Position numbers and translations under genes: made by a program
Source: Streptomyces sp. T12
Lineage (GTDB): Bacteria > Actinomycetota > Actinomycetes > Streptomycetales > Streptomycetaceae
Assembly: GCF_028736035.1 (NCBI RefSeq)
Contig: NZ_CP117866.1
Location: 8,473,001 to 8,537,000, forward strand
DNA: 64,000 bases
Direction of reading: 5' to 3'
In this document: piece by piece, positions 17,959-27,009 of the stretch
How the letters are laid out: each line of letters starts with the position of its first letter
Position numbering within the stretch: position 1 is the first letter of the stretch
The notes under the pieces: generated by a model
What the model was told of the DNA's origin: nothing
Databases searched by the model: none
What the model saw: only the letters and a program-made list of their open reading frames with translations

Positions 17959-19647
17959 ATGGTTGCGTATGACGTGTCCGGTGTGTCCGGACGGTGGGGA
18001 GAACGCAGCGGAACCAGGCTGCGGCTACTGGTCGAGGTGCCCGAGGCGGGTCGTCGTACGGTCACGGACCTCAGGCAGCACGTCGCCGAACGGCTCGGCG
18101 GCGATGCGAACGGTGCGCCGTGGCGCGTCGAGCTCTTGTTCCCTGCCGTGCAGGACCCGGAGTTGGGACGGTTCCTGCAGGTGAGCGGCAGCGCCGTCGC
18201 GACGCCGTCATACCCCCTGCAAAAACTCGCCTACGACCTGGCCCGGCGGCTCGACCGCGACGCCCCGTACCGGTCCGAGCCCGACCTGGCGACAGGCGTC
18301 TACCGGCTCGCCCCGCCTTCGGGCGGCCGCACGCCCGTCGCCGCGACCACCGTTCGGGCGGCGGACACTTCCGTCCCCTCCTGGGCCCTGGACAACATCC
18401 GCGCCCCTGCCGCCTGGCAACTGCCGCCCGGCCCTGGGGGCGCAGCCCGGGGAGCAGGCGTCCGTATCGGGCATCCGGACACCGGATACGTGCTCCATCC
18501 GGATCTGGAGGTCGACGCCCTCGACCTGTTCAGTGACCGCGATTTCGTGGACGGCGACCACGACGCGCGGGACCCGCTCGTCAAACGCTGGTGGTTCCCC
18601 TTCGACACACCCGGTCACGGCACCCATACCGCGAGCGTGATCGCGAGCCGTGACCGCGGGCAGATGTGCGGCGTGGCCCCTGAGGCGACGCTCGTGCCGA
18701 TCCGCACCATCACCAGCGTCGTCCAGGTGTTCGACGGTGATGTCGCCAAGGCGGTCCTGCACGCCGTGCAGGCCGGATGCCAGGTCATCTCGCTGAGCCT
18801 GGGCGGGCTCGGCTTCAGCGGTCTGCGCACCGCGATCCGGCACGCGGTGTCACGGGGCACGATCGTCGTCGCGGCAGCGGGGCAGCACGTGGGCTTCGTA
18901 GTCGCCCCCGCCGTGTATCCGGAGTGCGTGGCCGCCGCGGCGAGCACCGCCGCAGACACACCCTGGAGCGGGTCATCGCACGGTCCCGCGGTCGACATCT
19001 GCGCCCCGGGCGAGCACATCTGGGTGGCCGAGGTGGATGCCGGAACGCGACCGCCGACCTTCCGCGTGAGCAACAAGGACCACGACGGCACCTCGTACGC
19101 AGCCGCTCACCTGGCGGGTGTGGCCGCCCTGTGGGTCGCGCACCACGGGCACTCCGCGCTGACGGCGCGATACGGGGCCGGTCTCGTCCAGAGCGTGTTC
19201 CTGCACCTGCTCGCCACGGCGGGCCGGCGCCGGCCCGGCGGCTGGGACACCGGCGCATGGGGCGCCGGCATCATCGATGCCGAAGCCCTCCTGAGCGCGC
19301 CCCTGCCCGCCACCGCGCCGACCGTGCGGCGTTTCACGCTGGATGCCGATCTGCCCGAGGGGATGGGGCCGCTGGCCCTCATCCTGCCCGAGCTCGGGCC
19401 CGACGAGATCGAGGAACGGCTCGCCGGACTCACGCGGCGAAGCCGGTCGGCCCAACCGGTCACCTGCACCGCCCACGGAACCGAACTCGCCCGTCTGCTG
19501 GGCGAGAACCCGACCTTGCGTTCCCGCTTCGTCGAGGAGAAGCCCGACGCCGCTGCCGGACTGCTGCTGCACGAGATCGGCTGGGCCGGTTCATGGTCCC
19601 TGGTCGACGCGGTGGGATGCGCCGGCGGACCCGGCCGCTGGGCGTAG
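17959..19647 (+). CDS. Subtilase (S8 peptidase) with N-terminal extension, no signal peptide
   Basis: A 562-aa serine protease. Residues 1-~140 form an unrecognised extension, 145-~420 the S8 domain, and ~440-562 a C-terminal helical region. The triad is visible as D174 (GHPDTGY), H220 (PGHGTHTAS) and S379 (DGTSYAAAH). Two features are atypical. The oxyanion-hole Asn expected in VVAAAGN is Gln (Q309), and the usual Pro after GTSxAA is His. There is no signal peptide or membrane segment, so it probably acts inside the cell. GGGGGAT precedes the ATG. It heads a three-gene unit with 19721-20365 and 20362-22209. Substrate and role unknown. Confidence 0.8.
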   Translation: MVAYDVSGVSGRWGERSGTRLRLLVEVPEAGRRTVTDLRQHVAERLGGDANGAPWRVELLFPAVQDPELGRFLQVSGSAVATPSYPLQKLAYDLARRLDRDAPYRSEPDLATGVYRLAPPSGGRTPVAATTVRAADTSVPSWALDNIRAPAAWQLPPGPGGAARGAGVRIGHPDTGYVLHPDLEVDALDLFSDRDFVDGDHDARDPLVKRWWFPFDTPGHGTHTASVIASRDRGQMCGVAPEATLVPIRTITSVVQVFDGDVAKAVLHAVQAGCQVISLSLGGLGFSGLRTAIRHAVSRGTIVVAAAGQHVGFVVAPAVYPECVAAAASTAADTPWSGSSHGPAVDICAPGEHIWVAEVDAGTRPPTFRVSNKDHDGTSYAAAHLAGVAALWVAHHGHSALTARYGAGLVQSVFLHLLATAGRRRPGGWDTGAWGAGIIDAEALLSAPLPATAPTVRRFTLDADLPEGMGPLALILPELGPDEIEERLAGLTRRSRSAQPVTCTAHGTELARLLGENPTLRSRFVEEKPDAAAGLLLHEIGWAGSWSLVDAVGCAGGPGRWA

Positions 19648-19720
19648 CACTCGGCAAAGCCCCGAACACGGCGCCGCCACGCCGTGCCTCCCGCTGTCCC
19701 CGTCACCAAGGAGGGCCCCC

Positions 19721-20365
19721 ATGGCTCCGACGGAACGGGCCCCAGTGCCCGACCCTGCTCAGCCCGACCCGCAGACGCCGTCCCCGTCCGACGCGCAGGC
19801 GCTCGCACGCCTCCTGCGCGAACAGGCCCCGGATCTCACGCTCCGGCTGACCGACGCACCGGTGCCCGACGCACTCGACGCCGCGACCTTGCGCGCCGCG
19901 CTGAGCGAGCTCGGTCTGCCCTGCGACCACGTCACCGACGCGACGTTGGCGCAGATCCGCGACCGGGCCCCCGATGTCGTACAACGCCTCGCGCTCGACC
20001 CGTCGCTCGCTCGGCGCTTCGACCTCGACGCCCGGGCCGTCGCCTCCGAACTTGACCTACCCCGGCCGCCGGGCCGTGCGCAAGGACCCCGGGTCACCGC
20101 GGCCCGCACCCGGTACGAGGGCCGGGGCGATGCGGCCGAGGCAGCCGCGCTCCTCGACTCCGCCGTGCTGCGTACGCTCGACGGCTCCGCGTTCGCGGGC
20201 GCCTGGCAGGCCGATCCGGTCGCGGCGCTGATCGTGCACGCGGCGGGCACGTCGCCCGGAGTGCTCTCGCTCGCCATCCGCTCCCTCCTCGGCGCAGGTG
20301 GCACACCCGCCACCCGCGGTGGCGACTCGACTGCGAACAACTCTCCCACGGAGACAGTGCGATGA
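19721..20365 (+). CDS. Small helical protein of the subtilase cassette (unknown function)
   Basis: A 214-aa protein not recognised as a known family. A Pro-rich N-terminus (1-22) is followed by alternating Ala/Leu-rich helices (about 24-210) and a Ser/Thr/Asn-rich tail. No signal peptide or membrane helix. The stretch VVQRLALDPSLARRFDLD (~88-105) resembles LARLLGENPTLRSRF in the subtilase C-terminus, suggesting a shared small motif. A good AAGGAGG lies 7 nt before the ATG, 73 bp after the subtilase. Its stop overlaps the next start (ATGA), so it is coupled to the third gene. An adaptor or protease-substrate role is only a guess. Confidence 0.65.
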   Translation: MAPTERAPVPDPAQPDPQTPSPSDAQALARLLREQAPDLTLRLTDAPVPDALDAATLRAALSELGLPCDHVTDATLAQIRDRAPDVVQRLALDPSLARRFDLDARAVASELDLPRPPGRAQGPRVTAARTRYEGRGDAAEAAALLDSAVLRTLDGSAFAGAWQADPVAALIVHAAGTSPGVLSLAIRSLLGAGGTPATRGGDSTANNSPTETVR

Positions 20366-22209
20366 CCTTCGACGTGCACGGCGGTTACGACCAGTGCGTG
20401 TTCCTGGACCAGGCCCTGGCCTCGATGCTTGCGGGGGCGTCCTTCGGCCTGGACGCGTTCCCTCCCCGGCAGATCGACAAGGAACAGGTACGCGGCACCG
20501 TCACCCTCACCCCCGCCTTCCGCTACCTGTACTTCACCACCGAGCCCGAGGCACCGTTGCGCCCGTGGGCTGCCGCCGGTGCGCCCTTGGAGCAACGGGC
20601 CCGCCCCTGGCCGCTCGAGGATCGCGCCGAGACGGACACCGTGACCCTGGTCGTCGAATTGGCCGCGAGCATTCAGCTGACGGCCTATCGGATCGGCGCC
20701 GACTGGGTCGACCTGCAGAGCCGCTTCGACGCGGAGCCCGACCCCGGCGCACGACAGCGGCTGATGGACCGCTGGTGCATCCCGCTGCGCGGGTACCTGC
20801 GGATCACGGACCGGATCGAACCTCGCCGCCTGATCGTCAGGACCGAGCGCGACGACCCGTCCGTCACCAAGGAAGCCTGGTGCGCGGTGATCGACTTCCG
20901 GCCGGAGGCACGGCGCGGCCATCCGCTCGTCCGCGTATGGCTCGACCGGTACTTCACGTTCCGCGACGTCACCGAGGCGACCGCCGCGATCCGTCTCATG
21001 GACCCGGAACTCGCCAACCTCACCGCCCAGCTTGCCGCGGAAGTCCTGCCGAGCCTCGCGGATCTCACCGACTGGCGGATGCCGGAACCCGGACTCGTTC
21101 CGCTCTCCGTGACTCCGCTCGAAGGCAAAGCCGCCGACCCCAAGAACCTGGTCGTGCGCACCCAGGCGCAGCCCTCGATGAGTTTCCGCACCAGCCACCT
21201 GTGTCTGCTCAACCGCATCAGCGGCACCGAAGGCAACCCGGAGTTCGCCGGACGGGCCCTGACCGTGGCCCCCGGCGACCTGCAGATCGCCGTCGCACAC
21301 CGCTACTTGCTGCAGGACCAGATCGTCGGCGCGCTCGGCGGCGCCAACATCGAGGGCCTGACCGCCAAGAGCTTCACCGAGGACTTTCCGCTGCGCCTGC
21401 TCAGCCCGGTGAAACTGCGGCCGATCAAGGGGGCCACCCCCGTCATCGAGCGCATGGCGGTGTACGTCGACGACAGCGCGACCGTGCGCATCTCGCTGGC
21501 ACTGGACGTGAGCCATGCGCTCTTCGGGGCGTCGGCGACGGCCGACGTGGCGCTCACCTTCGACCCGACCACGACCACGAGCAAAGGCACCCCGGTGCTC
21601 CGCCTCGCCACGGCCGTCACGGCGGACGTCAACGTGTACCGCGTGGACGTCGCCTGGTGGGTGAAGGTGCTGGGCGGGGGCGCTGTGATCACCGGTGTGC
21701 TCGACCTGGTGTTGCGGAAGGTCTTCCGCGACCAGTTACTGGGCGGCCTCACGAACGCCCTCACCGCCCCGCAGGAGCCCACCGAGGTCGCCATCCCGGG
21801 AGGCGTCGACTTCACCGTCGCCGGGTTCTCGCTCAACCAGTCGGCCGCGGAGGAGGACCCGGCGGTCGACGACCTGCCTGCCACCCGACGGCACGACCTG
21901 GTGATCACGCTCTCCGCGGTCCGTCTGCCTGGGACGCTGGACATCGCGTGCACCAAGAAGGACTCCGCTGATCCCGGGACCCGACTGGACGCCGTGGGAG
22001 GGCTGTTGCCCAACGGTCGGCCGTGGGCGATGAGCATCGACGAGGCGGTCGCCGCGGCCAGGTCCGGAACCGTCTTCACGTCGGTGGCCCCGGGCGGCTC
22101 ACGGGCAGCCGTCCGGATCGTCCAGCCCGCGGGCCGCCCGGCCTTCCTGCAGACCGTCGCGGACGCGAACCCCGCCAACAACCTGTTCGCTCTGCCGGAC
22201 TGCCCCTGA
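20362..22209 (+). CDS. Large unknown protein of the subtilase cassette
   Basis: A 615-aa protein without signal peptide or clear transmembrane helix, not recognised. It is rich in beta-type alternation throughout. A central block (~300-470) contains GDLQIAVAHRYLLQDQIVGAL, LRLLSPVKLRPIKGATPVIE and then WWVKVLGGGAVITGVLDLVL. The layout is faintly reminiscent of lipid-binding TULIP/P47-like proteins, but this is unproven. It starts at an ATGA overlap with the preceding gene and ends 17 nt before a perfect hairpin terminator, so the three genes form a closed operon. It could be the effector, substrate or target-recognition component for the subtilase. Confidence 0.6.
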   Translation: MTFDVHGGYDQCVFLDQALASMLAGASFGLDAFPPRQIDKEQVRGTVTLTPAFRYLYFTTEPEAPLRPWAAAGAPLEQRARPWPLEDRAETDTVTLVVELAASIQLTAYRIGADWVDLQSRFDAEPDPGARQRLMDRWCIPLRGYLRITDRIEPRRLIVRTERDDPSVTKEAWCAVIDFRPEARRGHPLVRVWLDRYFTFRDVTEATAAIRLMDPELANLTAQLAAEVLPSLADLTDWRMPEPGLVPLSVTPLEGKAADPKNLVVRTQAQPSMSFRTSHLCLLNRISGTEGNPEFAGRALTVAPGDLQIAVAHRYLLQDQIVGALGGANIEGLTAKSFTEDFPLRLLSPVKLRPIKGATPVIERMAVYVDDSATVRISLALDVSHALFGASATADVALTFDPTTTTSKGTPVLRLATAVTADVNVYRVDVAWWVKVLGGGAVITGVLDLVLRKVFRDQLLGGLTNALTAPQEPTEVAIPGGVDFTVAGFSLNQSAAEEDPAVDDLPATRRHDLVITLSAVRLPGTLDIACTKKDSADPGTRLDAVGGLLPNGRPWAMSIDEAVAAARSGTVFTSVAPGGSRAAVRIVQPAGRPAFLQTVADANPANNLFALPDCP

Positions 22210-22226
22210 CCACCGTGCTGCTGCCC

Positions 22227-22252
22227 GCTGCCCTGCGCTCCCGCAGGGCAGC
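22227..22252 (+). terminator. Hairpin terminator of the subtilase cassette
   Basis: A perfect 11-bp GC-rich stem (22227-22237 with 22242-22252) and a CTCC loop starts 17 nt after the stop of the third cassette gene. There is no T-run, as is common in Streptomyces. Confidence 0.75.
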
Positions 22253-22426
22253 GGACCGGGGGCGGAACGCCATCGGTGCCCGGCCGGCGAGGCGGATGGT
22301 GTGGCGTCTGGGGCGAGCAGCGACCTACGCCTGTCTCATTCCAGGACGCCCGGATCTGTCCCGTGCTCCCGCGAGGCAGAACACACACGCCTGGGCGCAC
22401 GCCCCCGATCGGCGGTATGCCAGGTC

Positions 22427-22821
22427 ATGACCGACCGTCGTGCGTATCCGAGTGATCTGTCCGATGCCCGCTGGGAGTTGACCGAGCCGGTGCTGTCCGC
22501 CTGGCGCTTCGAGCGCCGCGGCCGGGCCCTGGACTTCGGCCGGCCGCCCCAGCACGACCTGCGCGAGATCATGAACGCGATCCTCTACGTGGACCGCACC
22601 GGTTGGGCCGCAAGCGCAGCATCATCACCCACACCCTCGGCCTGCTGCTGGCGGTGCTGGTCACCGCGGCCGGCGTCCAGGACTCCACCGCCGGCCGACC
22701 CCTCCTGGAGCAGGCCGCCACCGACCACCCCACCCTGCGCAAGGTCTGGGCCGACGGCGGCTACCGCAAGCACTTCGTCGAGCACGCCGCCGCCCTCGGC
22801 ATCGACCTCGACGACCTCTGA
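22427..22821 (+). pseudogene. IS5-family transposase remnant with internal deletion
   Basis: The start MTDRRAYPSDLSDARWELTE and FGRPPQHDLREIMNAILYVD match the N-terminus of Streptomyces IS5-family transposases. After DRTG the reading jumps, with a frame change, to GRKRSIITHTLGLLLAVLV and KVWADGGYRKHFVEHAAALG, the region around the second DDE residue, and stops at 22821. The segment with the first catalytic Asp and the C-terminus with the Glu are gone, so it is dead. It marks transposition next to the subtilase cassette. Confidence 0.85.
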
Positions 22822-22924
22822 GGGGCGCGGGGCCGTATCGATGTGCGGCTCCGCCGCGTGGGCGCGACCAGCTACGCATCACCCGCACTCGCCGTGCTAC
22901 GCGCAGTCCCCAGTCCCTTGGCGA
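22822..22924. repeat. Streptomyces-type dispersed intergenic repeat fragment
   Basis: GAGGGGCGCGGGGCCGTATC followed by GCGGCTCCGCCGCGTGGGCG and GCGACCAGC is a type of intergenic sequence met often in Streptomyces genomes. A related piece occurs on the other strand near 48460-48500. No gene is present. Confidence 0.45.
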
Positions 22925-23788
22925 TCAGAACGAATACCACCGCACCGACTCGTCCCCCTCCCGCAGAGACGCCACCCGCCGCTCGAACTCCGCCAACGCC
23001 TTCGGATTGCTCGGCGCATGCTGAGCCACCCACGCACAACTGGCGGTCTCCCGAGCCCCCCGCAGCACCGAGCAGCCCTCCCACTCCCGTACATCCCAGC
23101 CGTACGCCGCCACGAACGAGTCGTAAGCCGCCGCAGCCAGCCCGTACCGGTCCCGGGACAGGGCCATGACTACCAGGTCGTGCTCCCGCAGGTCCGCGGA
23201 GAAGGTCTCCAGGTCGACAAGCACAGGGCCGTCGGGCCCCACGTGGACGTTCCGAGGAAGCGCGTCCCCGTGAATGGGCCCCGGCGTCAACCGGGGTGTC
23301 AGCCCCGCCGCAGCCGCGGCGAACCCGTCCCGCCGCTCCCGCAGATACGCCGCGTCGGCCGGATCGATCGCATCGCCCGCCAGCCGCAGCCACCGCTCCA
23401 CGCCACCCAGCAACTCACGGGGCGGCAGCTCGAAGGAAGGCGCCGGCAACGCGTGCACGACACGTAGCAGTTCGGCCAAATCCCGTGGCTCTGCGGGCCG
23501 TACCGGATCGGGCAGCCGGTGCCACACGGTCACCGGGTGCCCCTCCACCAGCAGCGCCTTGGGCTCGGCGGCGCGCACCGCCGGCACGTCCGCCTCGGCC
23601 AGCCACAGCGCGATGTCCAGTTCGCGCCCCGCCCGGTCCAGGAGTTCGGCGTCGCGGCCCACCTTGACGACCAGGTCACCGGCCGCGAACACCGCGTTCT
23701 CGCCCAGGGCGAGCAGTCGCGCGTCCCGCGCCGGGACGGGCACCACCCCCGCCGCGGCCAGTACGTCCCGCGCCCGTGCCTCGTCCAT
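22925..23788 (-). CDS. APH-family phosphotransferase
   Basis: A 287-aa protein kinase-fold phosphotransferase of the aminoglycoside/choline kinase group. Visible elements are VVKVG with likely ATP-binding lysine K42, the catalytic loop H173-G-D175-x4-N180 (HGDALPRN) and the metal-binding D192 in LVDLETF. Substrate cannot be told from sequence; most chromosomal members in Streptomyces are not proven resistance enzymes. GGAGG lies 7 nt before the ATG at 23788. It is transcribed away from the sugar ABC operon. Confidence 0.85.
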   Translation of the reverse strand: MDEARARDVLAAAGVVPVPARDARLLALGENAVFAAGDLVVKVGRDAELLDRAGRELDIALWLAEADVPAVRAAEPKALLVEGHPVTVWHRLPDPVRPAEPRDLAELLRVVHALPAPSFELPPRELLGGVERWLRLAGDAIDPADAAYLRERRDGFAAAAAGLTPRLTPGPIHGDALPRNVHVGPDGPVLVDLETFSADLREHDLVVMALSRDRYGLAAAAYDSFVAAYGWDVREWEGCSVLRGARETASCAWVAQHAPSNPKALAEFERRVASLREGDESVRWYSF

Positions 23789-23960
23789 CGCTCGCCTCCG
23801 TGTGGTCCTGCGCCTCCATGAACGGCGTCGGATTCCCGCCATCCACCGCTCAGTCTCGCATTCGCACAGGTCGGACCGCGTGCGAGCTGTCTTGACGGGG
23901 CAGAGCGCCTTCACGACCATGACGGGGCCCATCCCGAGCGGCGCAAAAGGGGCTGATTCC

Positions 23961-24896
23961 GTGACAACGGCGACGGAGGCGGAGAGGCCGGTGAGAGGCG
24001 CGCCGGGCGGCATGAGGAAGCGGCGAGTGACGGATCACGGCGCCTGGTTCCTCGTACTCCCCGCGCTGATCCCCATCCTGATCCTGAGCGTCGGTCCGCT
24101 GCTCTACGGCATCCTGCTGTCCTTCACCGACGCCCAGTCCGGACGGACCCAGCCCACCCAGTGGATCGGCGGTCTCAACTTCCGGGATCTGCTGCACGAC
24201 ACGCTGTTCTGGGAGTCGTTCCGGATCGGCCTGGTGTGGGCCGTCGGTGTCACGGTGCCGCAGTTCCTGCTGGCCCTCGGCCTCGCCCTCCTCCTCAACC
24301 AGGACCTGCGCCTGCGCTGGCTGGCCCGCGCCCTCGCGATCGTCCCGTGGGCGATGCCCGAGGTCGTCGTCGGCGTCATGTGGCGGCTGGTCTACAACCC
24401 CGACGCGGGCATCCTCAACGAGACGCTCCGCGACCTGGGCCTCGGCGACGGCCGCGACTGGCTCAGCGGGCTCGGCACCGCCCTGCCCGCCGTGATCGTC
24501 GTGGGCATCTGGGCGGGCATGCCGACCACGACGGTCGCTCTGCTCGCCGGTCTGCAGAACACGCCGCGCGAACTGCACGAGGCGGCGGCCGTGGACGGCG
24601 CCGGCGCCTGGCGCCGCTTCCGCACGGTCACCTGGCCCGCCCTCAGGCCCGTCGCCCTGTCCATCACGGCACTCAACCTGATCTGGAACTTCAACTCCTT
24701 CGCCCTGGTCTACGTGCTCACCAGCGGCGGCCCCGGCGGCCGAACCCGCCTGCCCATGCTCTTCGCCTACGAAGAGGCCTTCCGCTACGGACAGTTCGGC
24801 TACGCGGCGGCGATGGGATGCGTGATGGTCGCGGTGATCTCGATACTCCTCGCCCTGTTCCTGGTGGGCCGGCTCAGGGGAGGTGACCACGCATGA
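23961..24896 (+). CDS. Sugar ABC transporter permease (MalF/UgpA type)
   Basis: A 311-aa inner-membrane permease with six predicted helices and the EAA loop HEAAAVDGAGAWRRFRTVTW contacting the ATPase. The GTG at 23961 follows AAAAGGGG at suitable spacing, while the frame is open far upstream. The gene is joined to the next by an ATGA overlap. With the second permease and binding protein it forms a carbohydrate importer (CUT1 type). No ATPase gene is present, which in Streptomyces often means a shared MsiK-type ATPase encoded elsewhere. Confidence 0.9.
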   Translation: MTTATEAERPVRGAPGGMRKRRVTDHGAWFLVLPALIPILILSVGPLLYGILLSFTDAQSGRTQPTQWIGGLNFRDLLHDTLFWESFRIGLVWAVGVTVPQFLLALGLALLLNQDLRLRWLARALAIVPWAMPEVVVGVMWRLVYNPDAGILNETLRDLGLGDGRDWLSGLGTALPAVIVVGIWAGMPTTTVALLAGLQNTPRELHEAAAVDGAGAWRRFRTVTWPALRPVALSITALNLIWNFNSFALVYVLTSGGPGGRTRLPMLFAYEEAFRYGQFGYAAAMGCVMVAVISILLALFLVGRLRGGDHA

Positions 24897-25726
24897 GGAC
24901 CAGCCGAACCGGCCGCGCCGGGCAGTACGTCGCCCTGCTCGCCTACCTCGTCTTCCTCGCCTTCCCCTTCCTCTGGCTGATCTCCACCGCCTTCAAGCCG
25001 CCGCGCGAGCTGGGCAGCCTGCACCCCACCTGGATCCCGAAGAACCCCACCCTCGCCAACTTCCGCCAGGCCTTCGACGAACAGCCCCTGCTGGACGCCG
25101 CCCTCAACTCCCTGATCGCCGCGCTCGGCGCCGCCCTGATCGCCGTACTGCTCGCGACCCCGATGGCCTACGTCATGGCCCGCCGCCGCACCCCGCTCGC
25201 GCGCGCGGCGACCGGCTGGGTGGTCGTCAGCCAGGCGTTCCCGCTCGTGCTGGTGATCATCCCGCTGTTCCTGGTGCTGAAGAGCCTGCGGTTGATCAAC
25301 TCGGTGCCGGGGCTGGTCATGGTGTATGTGGTATGGGCGCTGCCGTTCGCGCTGTGGATGCTCGTCGGGTACGTCCGCGCGGTGCCGCCCGAGCTGGAGG
25401 AGGCGGCCGCGGTCGACGGGGCCGGGCGGCTGCGGACGCTGGTGTCGGTGACCGCGCCGCTGCTGGCGCCGGGGATCGTGGCGACGGGGCTGTTCGCGTT
25501 CGTCACGGCGTGGAACGAGTTCTTCTTCGCGCTGGTGCTGCTGAAGACCCCGGAGAAGCAGACCCTGCCGGTCGTCCTCACCCACTTCATCGGCGCGGAG
25601 GGCGTCGCCGACCTCGGCCCGCTCGCGGCGGCCGCCTTCCTGGCGACCCTGCCCTCGCTGCTCGTCTTCGCGGTCATCCAACGCCGCATCACGGGCGGCA
25701 TGCTCGCCGGGGCGGTGAAGAACTGA
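24893..25726 (+). CDS. Sugar ABC transporter permease (MalG/UgpE type)
   Basis: A 277-aa second permease with six helices and the EAA loop EEAAAVDGAGRLRTLVSVTA. It starts inside the stop of the preceding permease and its own TGA overlaps the ATG of the binding protein, so all three are translationally coupled. Import of an oligosaccharide or polyol is expected; substrate unknown. Confidence 0.9.
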   Translation: MRTSRTGRAGQYVALLAYLVFLAFPFLWLISTAFKPPRELGSLHPTWIPKNPTLANFRQAFDEQPLLDAALNSLIAALGAALIAVLLATPMAYVMARRRTPLARAATGWVVVSQAFPLVLVIIPLFLVLKSLRLINSVPGLVMVYVVWALPFALWMLVGYVRAVPPELEEAAAVDGAGRLRTLVSVTAPLLAPGIVATGLFAFVTAWNEFFFALVLLKTPEKQTLPVVLTHFIGAEGVADLGPLAAAAFLATLPSLLVFAVIQRRITGGMLAGAVKN

Positions 25727-27009
25727 TGCGCGTGAAAGTGCTGTTGCCCCTGGTCGTCCTGGCTCTGCTGCTCGCCGGGTGCAGCGGCGACGACCGGGGC
25801 CGTTCCGACGGCCGTGTCACCCTGCGCTTCCAGTCCCTGGCCTGGCAGGAGGAGTCCGTCGCGGCCAACAAGGAGCTGGTGAAGGAGTGGAACGCCTCTC
25901 ATCCTGACGTCAAGGTCGAGTACGTACAGGGGAGTTGGGACAGCGTCCACGACCAGCTCCTGACCTCCTTCGAGGGTGGTGAGGCGCCCGACATCATCCA
26001 CGACGCCTCGGACGACCTCGCGGACTTCGCGTACGGCGGCTACCTCGCCGATCTCACCGACCTGCTGCCCGAGCGGCTCAAGTCCGACATCCCGCAGCGC
26101 AGTTGGGACACGACCACTTTCGGTGACGGGATCTACGGCGTCCCCTTCCTCCAGGAGCCGCGCGTCCTCATCGCCAACGCCAAGTGGCTGAAGGAGTCCG
26201 GCGTACGGATCCCCACTCCCCAACGCCCCTGGAGCTGGCGGGAGTTCCGGCGCATCACGGAACAGCTCAGCGGCGACGGCAAGTACGGGGTCGCCTGGCC
26301 GCTGAAGGAGCCCGTCTCCGCCACGCTCAACCTGTCGCTGTCGGCGGGCGGACAGCTCTTCCACCGGGGCGCGGACGGCAAGGTCACCATCCGGTTCGAC
26401 AAGGCGGACGAGGTCGTGCCCCGCACGATTCACGACCAGGCCGACACCGACCACAGCGCCTCGCCCACCACCCTCGGCAGCGGCGGCTCGGACACCCTGC
26501 CCGGCTTCTTCGGCGGCAGGTACGCGATGGTGCCGCTCGGCTTCTCGTACCGTCAGCAGATCGTGCAGCAGGCACCGAAGGGCTTCCAGTGGCAGGTGCT
26601 GCCCGCGCCGGCCGGCGCCGACGGGCTCACCCAGGGCGTCAGCCCGCAGACTCTGTCCATCGCCGAGGACAGCCCGCACAAGAAGGAGGCCGCCGAGTTC
26701 ATCGACTTCCTGCTCCGGCCCCGGAACATGGTCCGGCTCGCCCTCGGCGACTGGATGCTGCCCACCGGCACCCAGGCGCTGAAGGACCCCGCCCTGCACA
26801 CCGCGAAGGACGGCTGGGCGACCGGGACCGCCCTCGCCGCGCACCTGCGTTCGGCACCCGCGCAGTCGGTGCGCGGCTACCCGGAGTGGAAGGACAAGGT
26901 CGCCACCCCCGCGTTCCAGGAGTACTACAGCGGCGCCATCGGCCTCGGTGAACTGCGCGAACGCCTTGCGGAGGACGGCAACTTGGTGCTCGCCCGCTAC
27001 CAGCGCTGA
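25726..27009 (+). CDS. Sugar-binding lipoprotein of ABC transporter
   Basis: A 427-aa extracellular solute-binding protein (family 1). A lipoprotein signal ends in LLAGC with C19 as the lipidated residue, and a typical RFQSLAWQEESVAANKELVK strand-helix start follows. It comes last in the operon, whereas binding-protein genes more often come first. Its stop overlaps the end of the convergent MATE gene by 13 bp, with no terminator between them. Ligand not predictable. Confidence 0.9.
   Translation: MRVKVLLPLVVLALLLAGCSGDDRGRSDGRVTLRFQSLAWQEESVAANKELVKEWNASHPDVKVEYVQGSWDSVHDQLLTSFEGGEAPDIIHDASDDLADFAYGGYLADLTDLLPERLKSDIPQRSWDTTTFGDGIYGVPFLQEPRVLIANAKWLKESGVRIPTPQRPWSWREFRRITEQLSGDGKYGVAWPLKEPVSATLNLSLSAGGQLFHRGADGKVTIRFDKADEVVPRTIHDQADTDHSASPTTLGSGGSDTLPGFFGGRYAMVPLGFSYRQQIVQQAPKGFQWQVLPAPAGADGLTQGVSPQTLSIAEDSPHKKEAAEFIDFLLRPRNMVRLALGDWMLPTGTQALKDPALHTAKDGWATGTALAAHLRSAPAQSVRGYPEWKDKVATPAFQEYYSGAIGLGELRERLAEDGNLVLARYQR

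Noticed and set aside
24893..27009. Single 708-codon frame joining the second permease region and the binding protein
   Set aside because: The frame is out of phase with the permease; the lipoprotein signal and TGATG overlap fix the true start at 25726.
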